A stretch of 64,000 nt of DNA from Paguma larvata. Taxonomy: Eukaryota; Chordata; Mammalia; Carnivora; Viverridae. The notes under the pieces were generated by a model that worked only from the letters and a program-made list of their open reading frames with translations, made no database searches and was not told the DNA's origin. The stretch is taken from positions 43,069,030 through 43,133,029 of the forward strand of contig CM057841.1 of assembly GCA_030068075.1 (NCBI GenBank), written 5' to 3'. Every line of letters starts with the position of its first letter. Position 1 is the first letter of the stretch. The position numbers and the translations under genes are program-made. This document shows, piece by piece, positions 1 through 11,136 of the stretch.

Positions 1-294
1 TTCTAACTGCCTACTAAACAGTTGAATTTGGCTATTCAATGAGATCTTCTATACAACATGTTTAAAATTTATGCCAAAGGAATGTTTATGGAAGACTTAA
101 CTATGTCCAGACCACTGTCCTGTGTGTTGGGGCTATAAAAATCATGAGGCATAAGGAATTAGAATTAAACAAGAAGACAGACTCATAAACAAAAAGATAC
201 ACACAGATACAATGTGATTAGGGCTGAGAACAGAGAAATGTGCACAATGTGTTCTGGGTGCCAAGTGAAGTTGGCTGATCCCCTAAAATCCTCC

Positions 295-556
295 CTCCCT
301 ACTTCTACTTATTCAAGCTCCAAACACTGTAGTCATTTTTGACTCATTTTTCCTATATTCCATATTACTAAATTAGTTGCCAAATCCCATGTGATTCTTT
401 CTTACAAAAATCTCATAGAAATCCTGCCCTCTTCTACCCTTCACTCCTTGCTATCCACATTGTCACTGTGCCGGTCTAGTCTCTCTCAATTTCACATGGA
501 TTGTTTTCATATCCCATTAACTAGACTCCCTGTTTAAATCTCTCCTGTTTAAATCT
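295..556 (+). mobile_element. L2 LINE fragment (reverse-transcriptase C-terminal region)
   Basis: The stretch reads like the late coding part of mammalian LINE-2: blocks such as GTAGTCATTTTTGACTC, CTATCCACATTGTCACTG and TTAACTAGACTCCCTG line up in order with the L2 region that encodes the end of its reverse transcriptase. The frame is broken by stops and no function remains. It directly abuts the unclassified segment at 557-737. The family assignment rests on recalled consensus only. Confidence 0.55.
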
Positions 557-737
557 CAATGTCATAATGTTAGGTTATTATCAGTGCTGGCCACAGGATT
601 AGATCAATACCTAAGATCAAAAACACCTAGAATTACCACTTTGGTGTCAACATCACCTGTAATGAATGAATTATCCTAGTCAATATTAATAACTGCAAAT
701 GAAGTCAACAAACAATTGCAGACATTGTTCAAAGTAT
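557..737. repeat. Unclassified repeat, copy A of a related pair
   Basis: This segment aligns along its whole length with 3560-3732 in the same orientation. Shared blocks include CATAATG.TAGGTTA, CACTTTGG.GTCA and CAATTGCAGACATTGT.CAAAGTA. Similarity is roughly three quarters by eye, with small gaps, and it stops abruptly after the last block. I do not recognise the family. It could be an old transposon present twice or an old local duplication. Confidence 0.7.
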
Positions 738-782
738 TCTCAGTATTGAGATGAACTTTCATCATTTCATTGTCTTGCGTAC

Positions 783-1008
783 TGAGCGCACTACTGGCTG
801 CTGTCTACTGTCTTACTGTCTGCTACCTAATTGCTGTAAACTTACCTAAGTTGTTTAACTTCTCCAGGCTGCTTTTCTTCATCTGTACAATATAGATTAT
901 TTCCCCAAGTTATGGTTTTTTTAAAAAATACATATAAGTATGAAAAACTGTACTTAGTACACAGTAAATGTAGTTGTTTGAATAATCCTTATTATTACCC
1001 ATTCTGTT
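783..1008 (+). mobile_element. MIR SINE
   Basis: An ancient tRNA-derived MIR in sense orientation. The core TTCTTCATCTGTACAATATAG corresponds to the MIR block TTTCCTCATCTGTAAAATGG. The 3' part ACTTAGTACACAGTAAATGTAG corresponds to the characteristic end of the element. The 5' part is poorly preserved. Confidence 0.7.
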
Positions 1009-1039
1009 CAACTCTTAACAGCATCTTACTAAATTTACA

Positions 1040-1135
1040 ACACTTTTAAGCTGTAGTTTTTTGTATATTTTCTTCATCCCATTAAACCATATGCTCCATG
1101 AAGGCAGGGATTTAATCTTATTTGTCTTCAGGCAT
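1040..1135 (+). mobile_element. L2 LINE 3' end fragment
   Basis: The phrase ATGCTCCATGAAGGCAGGGA followed by TTAATCTTATTTGTCTTCA matches the well-conserved end of L2, where the consensus reads like AGCTCCTTGAGGGCAGGGA. It is short and diverged, so the call rests on this block. Confidence 0.5.
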
Positions 1136-2687
1136 GACTTACAAACCAATTTTTCCTTGGCCTATGATTTGTCACCCAATAGGATTTGACAGATTCCTGT
1201 TTGATTCACAGTTGATGGGGACAAAAAGCACCAGAGCTCAATTAAAATGATACTTGAAAGATACCTGATATCACTAAAATCTATGGAATTATGTATTAAA
1301 TGGCCCCCAAAGAATCAGCCATTTCAAAAATTAAAAATTATTACAAAGAGCTTAATACATCATGTTATACCATATATCATGTACCATAAAAATGTCAAAA
1401 GTAGCTTTATTTTACATTACTATATTTCTTGATGGTGATCTATCTAGACAAGTAAGGCTTGCTGAATTTGAACATGGATAATAAAGCTCACACTCTAAGA
1501 AAATGTTTAAAATATGAAATAGAACAAGGGATGGTAGTAGAGAATTCCTTGGGAGAAAGCAGTTAAGGGATCTTTGAATCTCAACAGTTTGCAAATCCTT
1601 TCACAGCACATAAATGATTTAACAGTAACACAGAGTGGCCAGAGTAAATTATTTCCATTTCTATCACTGCACGACCTATAATAAGTAACCAGATAAGATG
1701 CTGAATGATTATACTGTTATGATGTATGCTGATCTGATCTGAGTTTTTTTTTTCTTTTTTGTTTTGTTTTGATTTCTGATATCTTGGATCCTTGTCAAAT
1801 CATTAAACAAGTCACATCCAGCTGAAACTGACTTGAACAGCTTCAACGTAACTTGCAAAGGCCAGTTCATCAAAACCCTTAGGATCACACAAACAAGAGA
1901 AAAATACCAAGGGGCCTCTCCTATTTGTCTTTCTGGCTATCTGTGTTCCATGGGAAGGAAAGAAAATAACAGGAACAGGATTTAAATGCTCTGTTTTGAC
2001 AGGTTATTAAGATTCCAACCACAACCTGTCTGCTCCCCTCTGATCAAGCCAAGTCCACAAACATAGCAGAGTATCTCTAAAGGAGCTACACATACATATA
2101 AAACAAAAAATTCTATAAAAGAAGGAAGAGTGGAAAAATCTGGCCAACATGAATACTCTGGTAGAGATGTGGGGGGTTTAACATCAAGATGCATGCTAGC
2201 ATGGAAAAGTATATCAGTGTAGCTGAGTGGAGCAAAATTTCCTACACAGAATTTAGTTACTGGTGGCTCAAGTGCTGTCAATCTCATCTTGTTCTATTAT
2301 GTAATCAATAGTTCCAACCAAGACCTCCATGGGAGGCCAGGTTCTTATCCTCTGAAATGAGAGCCCACCCTCAGTATGAGATTTCCTACCATGGGGCCAG
2401 CTCTGATACAGGCAGTGGGGCACCAACTCTGATTTAGCTAAGTCCCTCTATAAATATTCTTTTAATGACACAAATTTCACTGTGGTGAGCACAGGCTTGG
2501 GTCCTTGTCTTATACTTTCTTTCCAAGGCTGGATTGTTATAAAACATGGGGGTTGCCATAGTGAAGGACACTGGGGAATCCAAGCTGGATATTAGATGAA
2601 GGAAATTCTGAGAATTACAGGAGTAGAACACTCTGAAACCACATAGAATGAGTTATGTCATAAGTGACTATCTTTGGTATACAGCTA
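1136..2687. other. No gene or repeat recognised
   Basis: About 1.5 kb of AT-rich, non-repetitive sequence. The open frames here are short (61-101 codons), show no recognisable domain, and do not sit between convincing splice signals. A T-rich run lies at about 1744-1770. I see nothing else to annotate. Confidence 0.6.
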
Positions 2688-2914
2688 GGATTGGCCAAAC
2701 TACAGCCTATGGACCATTTCTGGCTTTCTGTCAGTTTTTGCAAATAAAGTTTTATTGGGACATGACCATGCCCACCCATTCATTTACATATTGTCTATGT
2801 AAGGCTCTTTTTGACCTAACCTGTCAGAAGTGAGTAGTGGCAACAGAAAATGTATGGTGTTCAAGCTTAAAACATTGATTGTCTATCCTTTACAGAAAAA
2901 AATTTGCTGACCTG
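2688..2914. mobile_element. MER1-type hAT DNA transposon relic
   Basis: A non-autonomous hAT-Charlie element of the MER1B type. It begins with GGCCAAACTACAGCCTATGG, continues with GCAAATAAAGTTTTATTGG and CATTCATTTACATATTGTCTA, and ends with TTTACAGAAAAAAATTTGCTGACCTG. The two ends are inverted relatives of each other, as expected for terminal inverted repeats. It has no transposase. A second relative lies at 25986-26195. Confidence 0.8.
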
Positions 2915-3117
2915 ATACAGAGTAACTGAGCAAAATCACCTAGGCTGGGTCCTCTGTAAACTGTTTACTTTGATGGGAAATAACATGAATATAGATGAAA
3001 ATCAGGCAGGTCTAAGAGAACAGGTCATAGCAACAATACCCTCCAGGAAGGCACACACTGGTATGTTTGTTATGAGAGGCAGTACATGTGGAGTTATGAG
3101 AGGCACGACAATATCAA

Positions 3118-3240
3118 CTTGAACTGGGATTTGACCCATAGTTCTGCCATTTAGTGGGCCTAACAAACCAGGCCTCGCAGGTTTATCATCAGGATTAAAT
3201 GTTATGGCTTACGTGACAACACTTAGTACTCACAAAACTG
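3118..3240 (+). mobile_element. MIR SINE fragment
   Basis: GAACTGGGATTTGACCCATAG is the MIR block for 'AACCCAGG'-type sequence just after the tRNA-like head. The later part ATCAGGATTAAATGTTATGG and AACACTTAGTACTCA follows MIR order. The middle is degraded, so confidence is moderate. Confidence 0.5.
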
Positions 3241-3559
3241 CTGTGTTTTTTCCTTCCAGTCTTCCTGTCTTCACAGTTGCTGGCACAGATCATCGGCACC
3301 TGACCTTGACACACTTTGAGTAAGGAGTGGCACCTGTCTAGAATTGCATCCTGGCTCTGACTGGTGCCTTTCCTCTGGGTGATGCAGAGCTTCCAAATCC
3401 TTTAGGATTGTCATTGTCAATGTCTATGATAGTCACCACGGCTTTAAAATCTTTGCCTTCTTTCTAGAACCTAGAAAGCATAAAGAAGAAGCCTCATATG
3501 CAAAAGGGAAGCAGAAATTATTTGTCCGTAATTAAGTACAGGTTAAAAGATCCATTCAG
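3241..3559. other. No gene or repeat recognised
   Basis: About 320 bases of moderate complexity between a MIR fragment and copy B of the unclassified pair. I see no open frame of note and no repeat family. Confidence 0.5.
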
Positions 3560-3732
3560 CACTCATAATGATAGGTTACCTTCAGTGTCAGTCACATCAT
3601 TATATCAACACTTAACATTAACAACACCTCAGTTACTACTTTGGGGTCACTCATAATAATTTAATTCTATTAGTTAATATTAATCATTGCAAATGTAGTC
3701 AAAAGACAATTGCAGACATTGTCCAAAGTAAC
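3560..3732. repeat. Unclassified repeat, copy B of a related pair
   Basis: This is the partner of 557-737 in the same orientation. It shares the blocks TCATAATGATAGGTTA, TACTTTGGGGTCA and CAATTGCAGACATTGTCCAAAGTA with small indels. The flanks differ: copy A follows L2 sequence and copy B does not. That favours two insertions of one old family over a simple tandem duplication. Confidence 0.7.
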
Positions 3733-3832
3733 CTGACAGAAATTCACAAAATTATTTGTTTGTTGAAAATATAAAAATACACTTCATATTGAAAGCACTG
3801 TTTAATATTTTAATGCTATATTATTATTAAAA

Positions 3833-3998
3833 ATGATAATAGTTAATATTCATCAAGCCCTTTCTGAGTGTCAAGTAGAGTAACAGATTGCACAAATATC
3901 TTATTTATTCTTCACAACAACCTTACAAGAAAGGTAAAATCATTATTTTCCTATTATAAGAAACTAACACTTAGAAAAGTTAAAATGATGACCAAAAG
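3833..3998 (-). mobile_element. MIR SINE
   Basis: This is the reverse complement of MIR. It opens with ATAATAGTTAATATTCATCAAGCCC, passes through TTATTCTTCACAACAACCTTACAAGAAAGGT and reaches AAGAAACTAACACTTAGAAAAGTTAA. All three blocks are in consensus order, so the call is secure even though the element is diverged. Confidence 0.78.
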
Positions 3999-4292
3999 AT
4001 AGAAATTGGCAATAGCATTTCACTGACAAATGATATAATTTTTAATTCACAAAAAGATGTTTAAAAAATATTTTTTGTTGACAGAAGAAAACCCTGGGTA
4101 GGTCAAGTTAGACAAAACCTATTTTATAGTTGTGTATCTCCTCACTACATTTTTGTGTGCTGAGTCCTTGTGTATCTTTGCTCTTGAGTTAATTTGATTA
4201 CACATCACTTCCATGATTAGGTATCACTACGCAATTGCTTTTCCAGATTCAATACAATTTTGACTATTTATTTAAATTTTGTTCTTATTAAT

Positions 4293-4502
4293 ATTTTTTA
4301 AAGTTTATTTGTTTATTTTGTGTGTGTGAGAGAGAGAGCAGGGGAAGACGAGTGAGGGAAGGGCAGAGAGAGAAGGGACAGAGGATCTGAAGGAGATCTT
4401 GCTGACGAGAGAGCCCGATGTGGGGCTTGAACTCATGAGCCACGAGATCATGACCTAAGCTGAAATCAGATGCTTAAGTGACTGAGCCACCCAAGCATCC
4501 CT
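4293..4502 (-). mobile_element. CAN-SINE, feline SINEC_Fc type (1)
   Basis: A minus-strand copy. It starts with the T-rich complement of the tail (TTTTTTAAAGTTTATTTGTTTATT), has a GA-rich stretch, then GATGTGGGGCTTGAACTCATG (B-box region) and ACTGAGCCACCCAAGCATCCC (complement of the tRNA-like head). I could not find clear target-site duplications. GTGTGTG has expanded slightly inside the tail region. Confidence 0.95.
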
Positions 4503-6114
4503 AGAACATGAACTTTTACTCCTGAAATTCAGGACAATGTCTGACTGGTCTTTGTAGTTTTGCACATGGTAGGTGATCAATAAACATTCAATATTCTATC
4601 TCAGTTATTATTTTCATGGTATTGCCAGTTTGGTATGAAGGGCAGTATAATTAAAATAACTTAGCACTTATATTTGTTATAACTCTAATAATGAAGCAAT
4701 TGAATTATGTAATATCTAATCTTCATTTTAGGGATGACTCGATTCAGGAAGCTGAGCCATAACATCTCTGCCATTTTCTGATATATACATTTTAGAAGAG
4801 ACGAGTCTCGAGCAGCTGCACTTGTCTTATCACCCTAATGGTCTGTGACTCAATACATCATAGAAGGGCTTTTCTTAGAGAGGTGAGTTTGAATGACCCC
4901 CAGTTCTCCCCAGCATCATCTTAATCTTGTATTCGAATACTCCACATTCAGTCCACATTCAGCCCCTGTAGCTGGTGCATATTTACAAGATTTTCACTCA
5001 CACTGTTTTGCCAGTCTGATAGATTTTATTCAGTGGCTGGGATTTTCATGTGTTCCATAGATTCCTACGGCTTTTCATTGGGCTTGGGTCTCTCTGCTTC
5101 CCTCATATTAGTAATGATTCTGGAATAATGGAAAAGGGCTCAGATTCAAGCTTCGTAGCAATTTAAATATCACTTTTATCATTTTCTTCCTCACAGTTCT
5201 ACAACGTCCTGCCTGTCTACAAATATTAACACCACAGCTTGAGGCAGGCACAAACCAATTTGTCTTTATGGATTCTTTGACCGCTAAATGTCCTTGCTCT
5301 GTTTCTGAGCCCTTCCAATGGAAGTCGGGCCTTAGCGCCTTAAGCCTGTATCTACTTGTCCCCTACAAAGGCAAGCAAGAACTAAGGCAACCTTTATGTT
5401 TTGCCTCATAGCAAACAGACTATACGAGTTATAAATGTATACAGATTCTGGCTTTCTTTTAGTAATCCAAGTAGGAAATCTATATATTTTGATTTTTAAC
5501 CGAATGACAATATCAGTCTCATGGAATGAACTTGATACAAATTTATCAAAATTACTGTGGTTGACATTATAAAAAACTTAGATTTCTAGTGAGGTCTTTA
5601 TGGAATCAAAGTTATGTTTTTAACATTGTGTAAATATTAATATTGTTAAGGGGATGACCAGAAAAGAATGGTTATTTTCTACTGAATTCAGAGAAAATAA
5701 AAGAGCATTTTGTATTGAATACCTTCCTCTTTCTTCTCAGCACAAATGAATGACTAAATCTGTTATATGAAAACATCATGCAGATGGTCTTTTCCATTAA
5801 TGACTATGTAATGAAATAATAAATGTGAAGAGAAAGACATGGGAGGTTGCAGATCAGTTGTGCAATAAGTAATTTATCTCGGGACCCAGAGGTCAACCAA
5901 TAGGAAAGCTGCTATGACAGTAAACATTGAATATCCTCTTCCTTCCCTATTTTGCTGGTCAGCTATAATGTCTTGTATGATCTATTCGAATTATTGAGTC
6001 TTCATTGTGAAGCATCCCAGGAAAATAATCTGTGATTCACATAGATGAATTTAAAAAGTGCAGTCTCACTTATAACTATATGCAAAAGTTATAAGGTAGT
6101 AACAAATAGAATTC
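4503..6114. other. No gene; mostly unassigned sequence
   Basis: About 1.6 kb with no confident repeat. GCACATGGTAGGTGATCAATAAACATTC at 4560-4590 is MIR/L2-like but too short to call alone. TTAGCACTTATATTTG near 4660 could be an eroded MIR. No open frame of note is present. Confidence 0.5.
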
Positions 6115-6504
6115 AGCATGGTATGACAAAGGAGGATTTATTCCAGGAATAAAAGAGTATTTTGATATTAGAAAATCAACACAATTGATTACATCACCAG
6201 ATCCAAAAGAAAAAACAAACTGTGATATCAGTACATGTTGAAAAGGCATTTAATATAGTTTATAAGTCCATTATAATAAGTAATAAGCACTCTATTTAAG
6301 TACAATAAAGGCAATTTTCTAGAAAACAACAGAAAATATCATTCTAAATAACAAAACTCTAAAACATTTCAGTAAAATAAGGAACTATTTAGGAAGATCC
6401 ACTCATCATAATTCTTACTTTACTACTACCTTGGAGATTCTAGTGATTGCAATGAGCCAGGAAAAGTAAATCATATAAACAGGCATTGGAAAAGAAGCCA
6501 CTAA
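6115..6504 (+). mobile_element. Old LINE-1 (L1M type), ORF2 part, first half
   Basis: GGATTTATTCCAGGAAT and ATATTAGAAAATCAACACAATTGATTACATCA match the L1 ORF2 reverse-transcriptase region, followed by TGTTGAAAAGGCATTTAATATAG. The sequence then reaches TTGGAGATTCTAGTGATTGCAATGAG and GGCATTGGAAAAGAAG, which is the part just before the active-site FADD box. There the L1 is interrupted and resumes at about 7094. Many stops are present and it encodes nothing usable. Confidence 0.8.
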
Positions 6505-7093
6505 GACAGGTGTGCTGAACCTAACTAGACGACAAAGAGAACTGTTTCTCAGAAGCCCTTCCCTGTGATGTTGGGTAAGAGTTGGTAGAAATTCAAAGTC
6601 ACCTGAGACTTGGGAGCTGGACAAAGAGCAGTAACCACTATCTCTGAAGATCTTCTGAGTCAGATATGATAAAGGACAGACACAGGACTGCCTACTGAAT
6701 TCCAGCTTATCACATTTTTCCCTAGTCCACATCCAATTCTACTTCCTGATTGGGAGACCTACTGACCAATCGTAGCCCCAGGCCCTCCATCAGATGCTTG
6801 ACTGAAGACCTCAGAAGTGGGAGCTGCACAGAGGTGCCAGTTTTCCAGAAACTTTTCTGCCGGTTGCCTTTAATGTTCCCTCTCTTGCACCTGAATGTCT
6901 CTAGCTTTCCAGATTTTCATGAACACACATTTAAGAAGGTTGGGTAGTAACTTTTCTCTGATCTTTCAACTTCCCTTTTTGGTCTTTACTTCCTAACAGC
7001 TCCCAGAATTACATAAGGCCTTGTCCCTATAATTAAACCTCATTTCATGACACCTCTTGCTTTGCTTCTCTGACTAAATTCTAACTGATAGAA
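6505..7093. mobile_element. Unclassified insertion inside the L1
   Basis: About 590 bases of richer, non-L1 sequence sit between two consecutive parts of one L1, so this is an insertion. Its end (TCATTTCATGACACCTCTTGCTTTGCTTCTCTGACTAAATTCTAACTGATAG) resembles the ends of old mammalian LTR or MER-type elements. I cannot name the family. Short frames on both strands (up to 105 codons) show no domain. Confidence 0.5.
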
Positions 7094-8040
7094 TTAATAA
7101 TATGTTAAAGGCCTAGATACAGAGAAATGCTAAAAATAAATGTATTTTAGCAATATGGGCCTAGAAATAAAAATGGAAAAATAAGAGTATTTTTTCACAA
7201 TAGTGTGACAAAAACTATAAAATAACTAGGAATAAAAATCATAAATATACAGCATTACATGAAGAAAACTAGAAAATTCTACTGACCGACATAGATTAAG
7301 ATCTATGCAGTTGGAAAAGCCTTTCATGATCTTGGGTGGGAAACCAAAGATGATAAAATGGTAATTCTCTCAAATTAATCTAAATTAATATAATTACGAT
7401 CCTAACAGAATTTAACAAAAATGGTTATTATTATTTGAAAATTCATATGTAAGAATAAATATCCTAGAATAATCTAGAAAGATATGCAAAAGAAGTATAT
7501 GTGGTAGGGGGTCCCTTACTATATATGAGAACATATTATATTGCTTCTGTAATTAAGACAACACAATATCAGCATGCGAACAAATAGATCCGTTGACAAA
7601 ACAGAAGATCCAGAAATAGATCATAATATGTATGAGAATTTAACATGAAAAGCTTGTAGCTCAATTTGGTGGGGTACAGTATACTTAAGCAATAGTGTTT
7701 ACACTAATTCATATATTGATCTATGAGCATGAAGAGTTTCAAAAGGATACCAAATGTTGTTAATGCAAGTTGTCTACAGGGTGGATGTGGGACAAAAGGC
7801 AGGTGTTAGGGAGAAGAAAGAGACAAAAAGAAAGGTATATCACCAAGCAAACTTAGAACATATGATTTATACCATGCATATATAATTATATTTTAGTGTG
7901 ATTGGATGCAAATATATATGGAAAAAGGACAGGAAAGAGAGATATACTGACTTGTAAGAATCTGTATGATGTATCAGTGAAGGAAGCAAGTTGAAGATTA
8001 ACATGTATAATTTCATTCTGTCTAGAAAATAAAAAAAAAA
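7094..8040 (+). mobile_element. Old LINE-1 (L1M type), ORF2 end and 3' region
   Basis: This continues the L1 of 6115-6504. ATAACTAGGAATAAAAATCATAAA matches the 'CCTAGGAATAAA' block. TATGTAAGAATAAATATCCTAGAATA and GTCCCTTACTATATATGAGAACATATTATA follow, then CAACACAATATCAGCATGCG and AGATCCAGAAATAGAT. The copy ends in an A-rich run at 8030-8043. The 3' part from about 7700 is less certain. Confidence 0.75.
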
Positions 8041-8049
8041 AAACAAAGA

Positions 8050-8642
8050 GATACCCTGTATTAGTCAGGATTTAATCAGAGAAGCAGAACTTCTGGGAGT
8101 CATATAGAGTAAGGAGTTTATTATAGGTATTTGACTATAATTTGATGCAAAGTCAAAGCGGGAGCTGGTTAAACACTTCATATATGGCTGTTGCTTCGGT
8201 GTCCAGTGTTGGGCCTGAAGTCTTTACGGCAGACAGTTAGAAAGGGTAAACTGGAGCCTAGGAAGACCAGCTGGAACCCAAGTGGCCCTCTCATTTCCCC
8301 CAAACATACAACTTCAGTGATGTGGGTGACTTGTGGAAGAAGCTGATGCCCTTGGTCATCGAGGGGAAAAGGCAACTGAGCCAGGAATAGAACCTGGAGG
8401 AGGAGATCCTGTGGGAGCTGGAGAATCTGTGGCACAGCTGCCACCTGATGCCAATAAGGTGACCCATTAGACTCGTTCAAGTGTTTATCAGCTGCCATAA
8501 CCTGATCCTGTATCCATCTTCTCCATCTAATTATTCCTGCTGCTTCATTTTTGCCTTCCAAATACCATGCAAATTTCCCTGTGGCCACTCTCAGCCTACA
8601 ACCACACAAGGAAGAGACTTCTAAGGAAAGGAATCCTGGTAA
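8050..8642. mobile_element. Old mammalian interspersed repeat, family not assigned
   Basis: TGTATTAGTCAGGATTTAAT with CAGAGAAGCAGAAC is the hallmark opening of a widespread old mammalian repeat. Later blocks such as GGAAGACCAGCTGGAACCCA, TCTGTGGCACAGCTGCCACC and CACACAAGGAAGAGACTTCT fit the same family in order. A 143-codon minus-strand frame at 8178-8609 lies wholly inside it. I read that frame as chance, because it has no known domain and the repeat explains the sequence. Confidence 0.55.
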
Positions 8643-8653
8643 ATGTAGTCATT

Positions 8654-8656
<3 letters not shown>

Positions 8657-8693
<37 letters not shown>
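8657..8693. repeat. (CA)n microsatellite
   Basis: An uninterrupted CA run of about 18 units lies just after the old repeat at 8050-8642. It is likely polymorphic in length. Confidence 0.97.
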
Positions 8694-8694
<1 letters not shown>

Positions 8695-8734
8695 AGTATG
8701 TAAGTGTATGTATACCTTTATGTTGGTATAAGTA

Positions 8735-9000
8735 AGGAAAAAGGCATGGAAAGATACACCTCAAGCTTATTAAGCCTAGTTCCTTTGGGGAGATGGTAGT
8801 AGAGGGATGTGGCCAAAGGTTAAATAAAATATGATATATTTATGCAACACAACGCCATGCAGCTGTAGTAAAGAACAAGGTGGGTCTGCGTGCACCCATA
8901 AGGAAAGATATCCCAATGTTATGATGCTGAGTGGAAAAAAGCAAGAAACCAGAAAATACCTAAAATATAATCTTATTTATGGGAAAATAGCCCATAGGTT
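8735..9000 (+). mobile_element. Possible L1 3' end fragments
   Basis: GGCATGGAAAGATACACCTCAAGC and ATATGATATATTTATGCAACACAACGCCATGCAG, followed by TGAGTGGAAAAAAGCAAG, resemble pieces of old L1 3' ends. Their order here appears reversed relative to the consensus, so they may be two separate fragments. The call is tentative. Confidence 0.35.
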
Positions 9001-9007
9001 TGGGGAT

Positions 9008-9206
9008 ATATAGATCACTTACTAGCTGTGTCACCAGTGAGCAAGCCATTTAATATGTATATACCTTATTTTCCTCATTTATAAAATGGACATTGTAATA
9101 GTATCTGGATTGTACACTTATCATGAAGATTAAATGAGAGCCATAAAGTGCCTAAAATAGTGCTTGGCAAATAACAAGTGCTCAATAATATCAGTCGTGG
9201 TCTTAA
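9008..9206 (+). mobile_element. MIR SINE
   Basis: A well-preserved MIR: ACTTACTAGCTGTGTCACC, TTTTCCTCATTTATAAAATGGACA, GAAGATTAAATGAGAG and AGTGCTTGGCAAATAACAAGTGCTCAATAA appear in consensus order. Only the tRNA-like 5' head is missing. Confidence 0.9.
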
Positions 9207-10140
9207 TCATTATTTTGTTATTTCTATCATTATTAATATATCTGAATGCTAATCACTTTCCTTGTTCTCATACCCTATCAACTCAATTCTATCCTGTCAA
9301 ATCAAGGAGAAAAGGAAGAAGAGAAGAGGATGTGATTTAAATAGAGCTGCCCCAGAAGGTTGTCACTGGCCCATGGGGTCAGTGAGTTGTAACCCTGGAT
9401 AGTCATTAAAAGGATGTCGATGGTGAGAAGACACAAGGTCAAGCAATGCTTATCCAGAAAAAAGCCTGGGATCGACACAGCCAGCTCTGGCTGTGTGTGA
9501 GTGTGTATGCACACATGCGTTGTGAGTATTCTCACGTTGTTAGCATAAATATGCTTGTGCATATGTTGGAAAGAACCAAGATAACAACTGAGAATGAATG
9601 TACGTAAGAAAAACTTTGTAAATACCACCAAGGTGGGGTCAGAGTGCTATATAACCTTGTTTTCTGATCTACACATGGGAGTTAAAAGAAGGGACTGCCG
9701 GTATACTCATTTACACACCCTGAGCCTTGCAATTTATTTCACCATATTTGATGTTAGAGGGGAAGCATTTATTTATTTAAAATTACTCAGAATACAGCAC
9801 AAAAAGAGCTATTCTTTGGTATGAAATGTGTCTAAACTGCAATAAAAACCCCCTCATGCACTGTTGATACATTGTGACCACAATAAAGGCAACATGAGAT
9901 TTCTTTTGTTTCTAGATGCTGCGGGAGGAAATGTAACAATGGGGCATGAACACAGTTCTCAGTCTTTTTTTTTTTCCTACTGGGGCACACGTGGCTGACT
10001 AATGTTCTCCACACAATGCTTTTCTAAATGCAATTCCCAGTACACTGGCCATTACTTCATTTCATTCACTGCCACCCAGGAGAGCATTTCAAGATACAAA
10101 TGAGTGAGACTGACATTGGAAGAGGATAACCTTGAAGATA
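9207..10140. other. No gene or repeat recognised
   Basis: About 930 bases of apparently unique sequence. It includes a GT/CA-rich patch near 9490-9560 and a T run at 9966-9976. Frames of 60-109 codons show low-complexity composition and no domains. Confidence 0.5.
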
Positions 10141-10715
10141 TTCTATTTTTAAATTAAAAATATAACACATGAATATATTCTTATTATAAAAGACTAAAAT
10201 AATACGGAAATAGATAGAATATACTCCTGTACCTGCTTCCCCACATCCATACTGCCCCTTTCCACAGATGTAAATTAATAAATTAGTAAGTTTGGTGTGT
10301 ACCCTTTATATATTAAATTTGCATTTGCACACAGCTATATGTGTGCATGTGTTTATCTATATTGATACCTGCATTCACAGTGGGTTATTTTCCATAAATA
10401 AGATTATATTTTAGATATTGATTTGTTTTTTCCTACTTAAAAGCATATTATGTTGTTGCATACACATACTATATTTTATTTAACCTCTCCCCAGTTGGTG
10501 GATATTTATGCTACTTCATTTTTATTATTAAGAACAAGTTGGACTTAGTGTTTGCTTCTTTGTGCATGAAGGTATTATTAAGAACCTAGAAGTGAAAGTG
10601 CTGGGTCAGAAAACAACCGCATTTTATGTTAGCATTTAATTAAATGCAAAATGTCCTAAAACTCTGTACCAATTTACACTTTCTCCAGTGAGATATTTTG
10701 TCATTCACTCAAAAA
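10141..10715 (-). mobile_element. Old LINE-1 3' end, minus strand
   Basis: This is the reverse complement of an old L1 3' end. ATTTTATTTAACCTCTCCCCAGTTGGTGGATATTTATG, AGAACCTAGAAGTGAAAGTGCTGGGTCA and CTGTACCAATTTACACTTTCTCCAG match the antisense consensus blocks in order. No open frame is retained. Confidence 0.75.
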
Positions 10716-10730
10716 AGGCTTACACAATGG

Positions 10731-11075
10731 CTACTTATTTCCCTCCCTCCTCCCACTCTTATTTAACACGTGGAGGAAAATAAAGCAGATCACGAGGAAT
10801 GATAGGTTAGACACCGGTTGCATATTTAAATGAGGTAATACAAGTAGCTTGCTATAAATAGGTAATCTCTCAGAAAAGCTGACAGAAGCATTAGAGCTAG
10901 CCACCCAGACATCTGAGAGAGGAGGATTTGAGGTAGAAGGAATTGAAAGGATCTGAGGTAGACAGACAGGAGGACAGAAAACTAGTGTGTAGTAGGAAAA
11001 GCAAGGAGACTGGTGTGGTAGGACTGAAATGAGCAAGGGGAAAGTAGGAGAGAGATAATATGTATATGAGAGTGT
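10731..11075 (-). mobile_element. L2 LINE 3' end, minus strand
   Basis: Read on the minus strand, this gives the L2 3' end: a CTCCTACTTTCCCCTTGCTCA-like block, CACCAGTCTCCTTGCTTTTC, then a stretch matching 'CTCACCTCCTTCAAG…' and a final ACCTCATTTAAATATGC. The 118- and 60-codon minus-strand frames here are incidental readings of this repeat. A different L2 copy nearby (21348-24250) uses the same region. Confidence 0.7.
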
Positions 11076-11136
11076 CCATCTCCTCAAGCTATTTCTGACA
11101 CCAAGAATTATTCATCTTTAAAATGTTGGCAAATCT

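Noticed and set aside
8178..8609. A 143-codon minus-strand open frame, the longest in the window
   Set aside because: It lies wholly inside an old interspersed repeat (8050-8642), has no known domain, and no splice or promoter context. The repeat explains the sequence.
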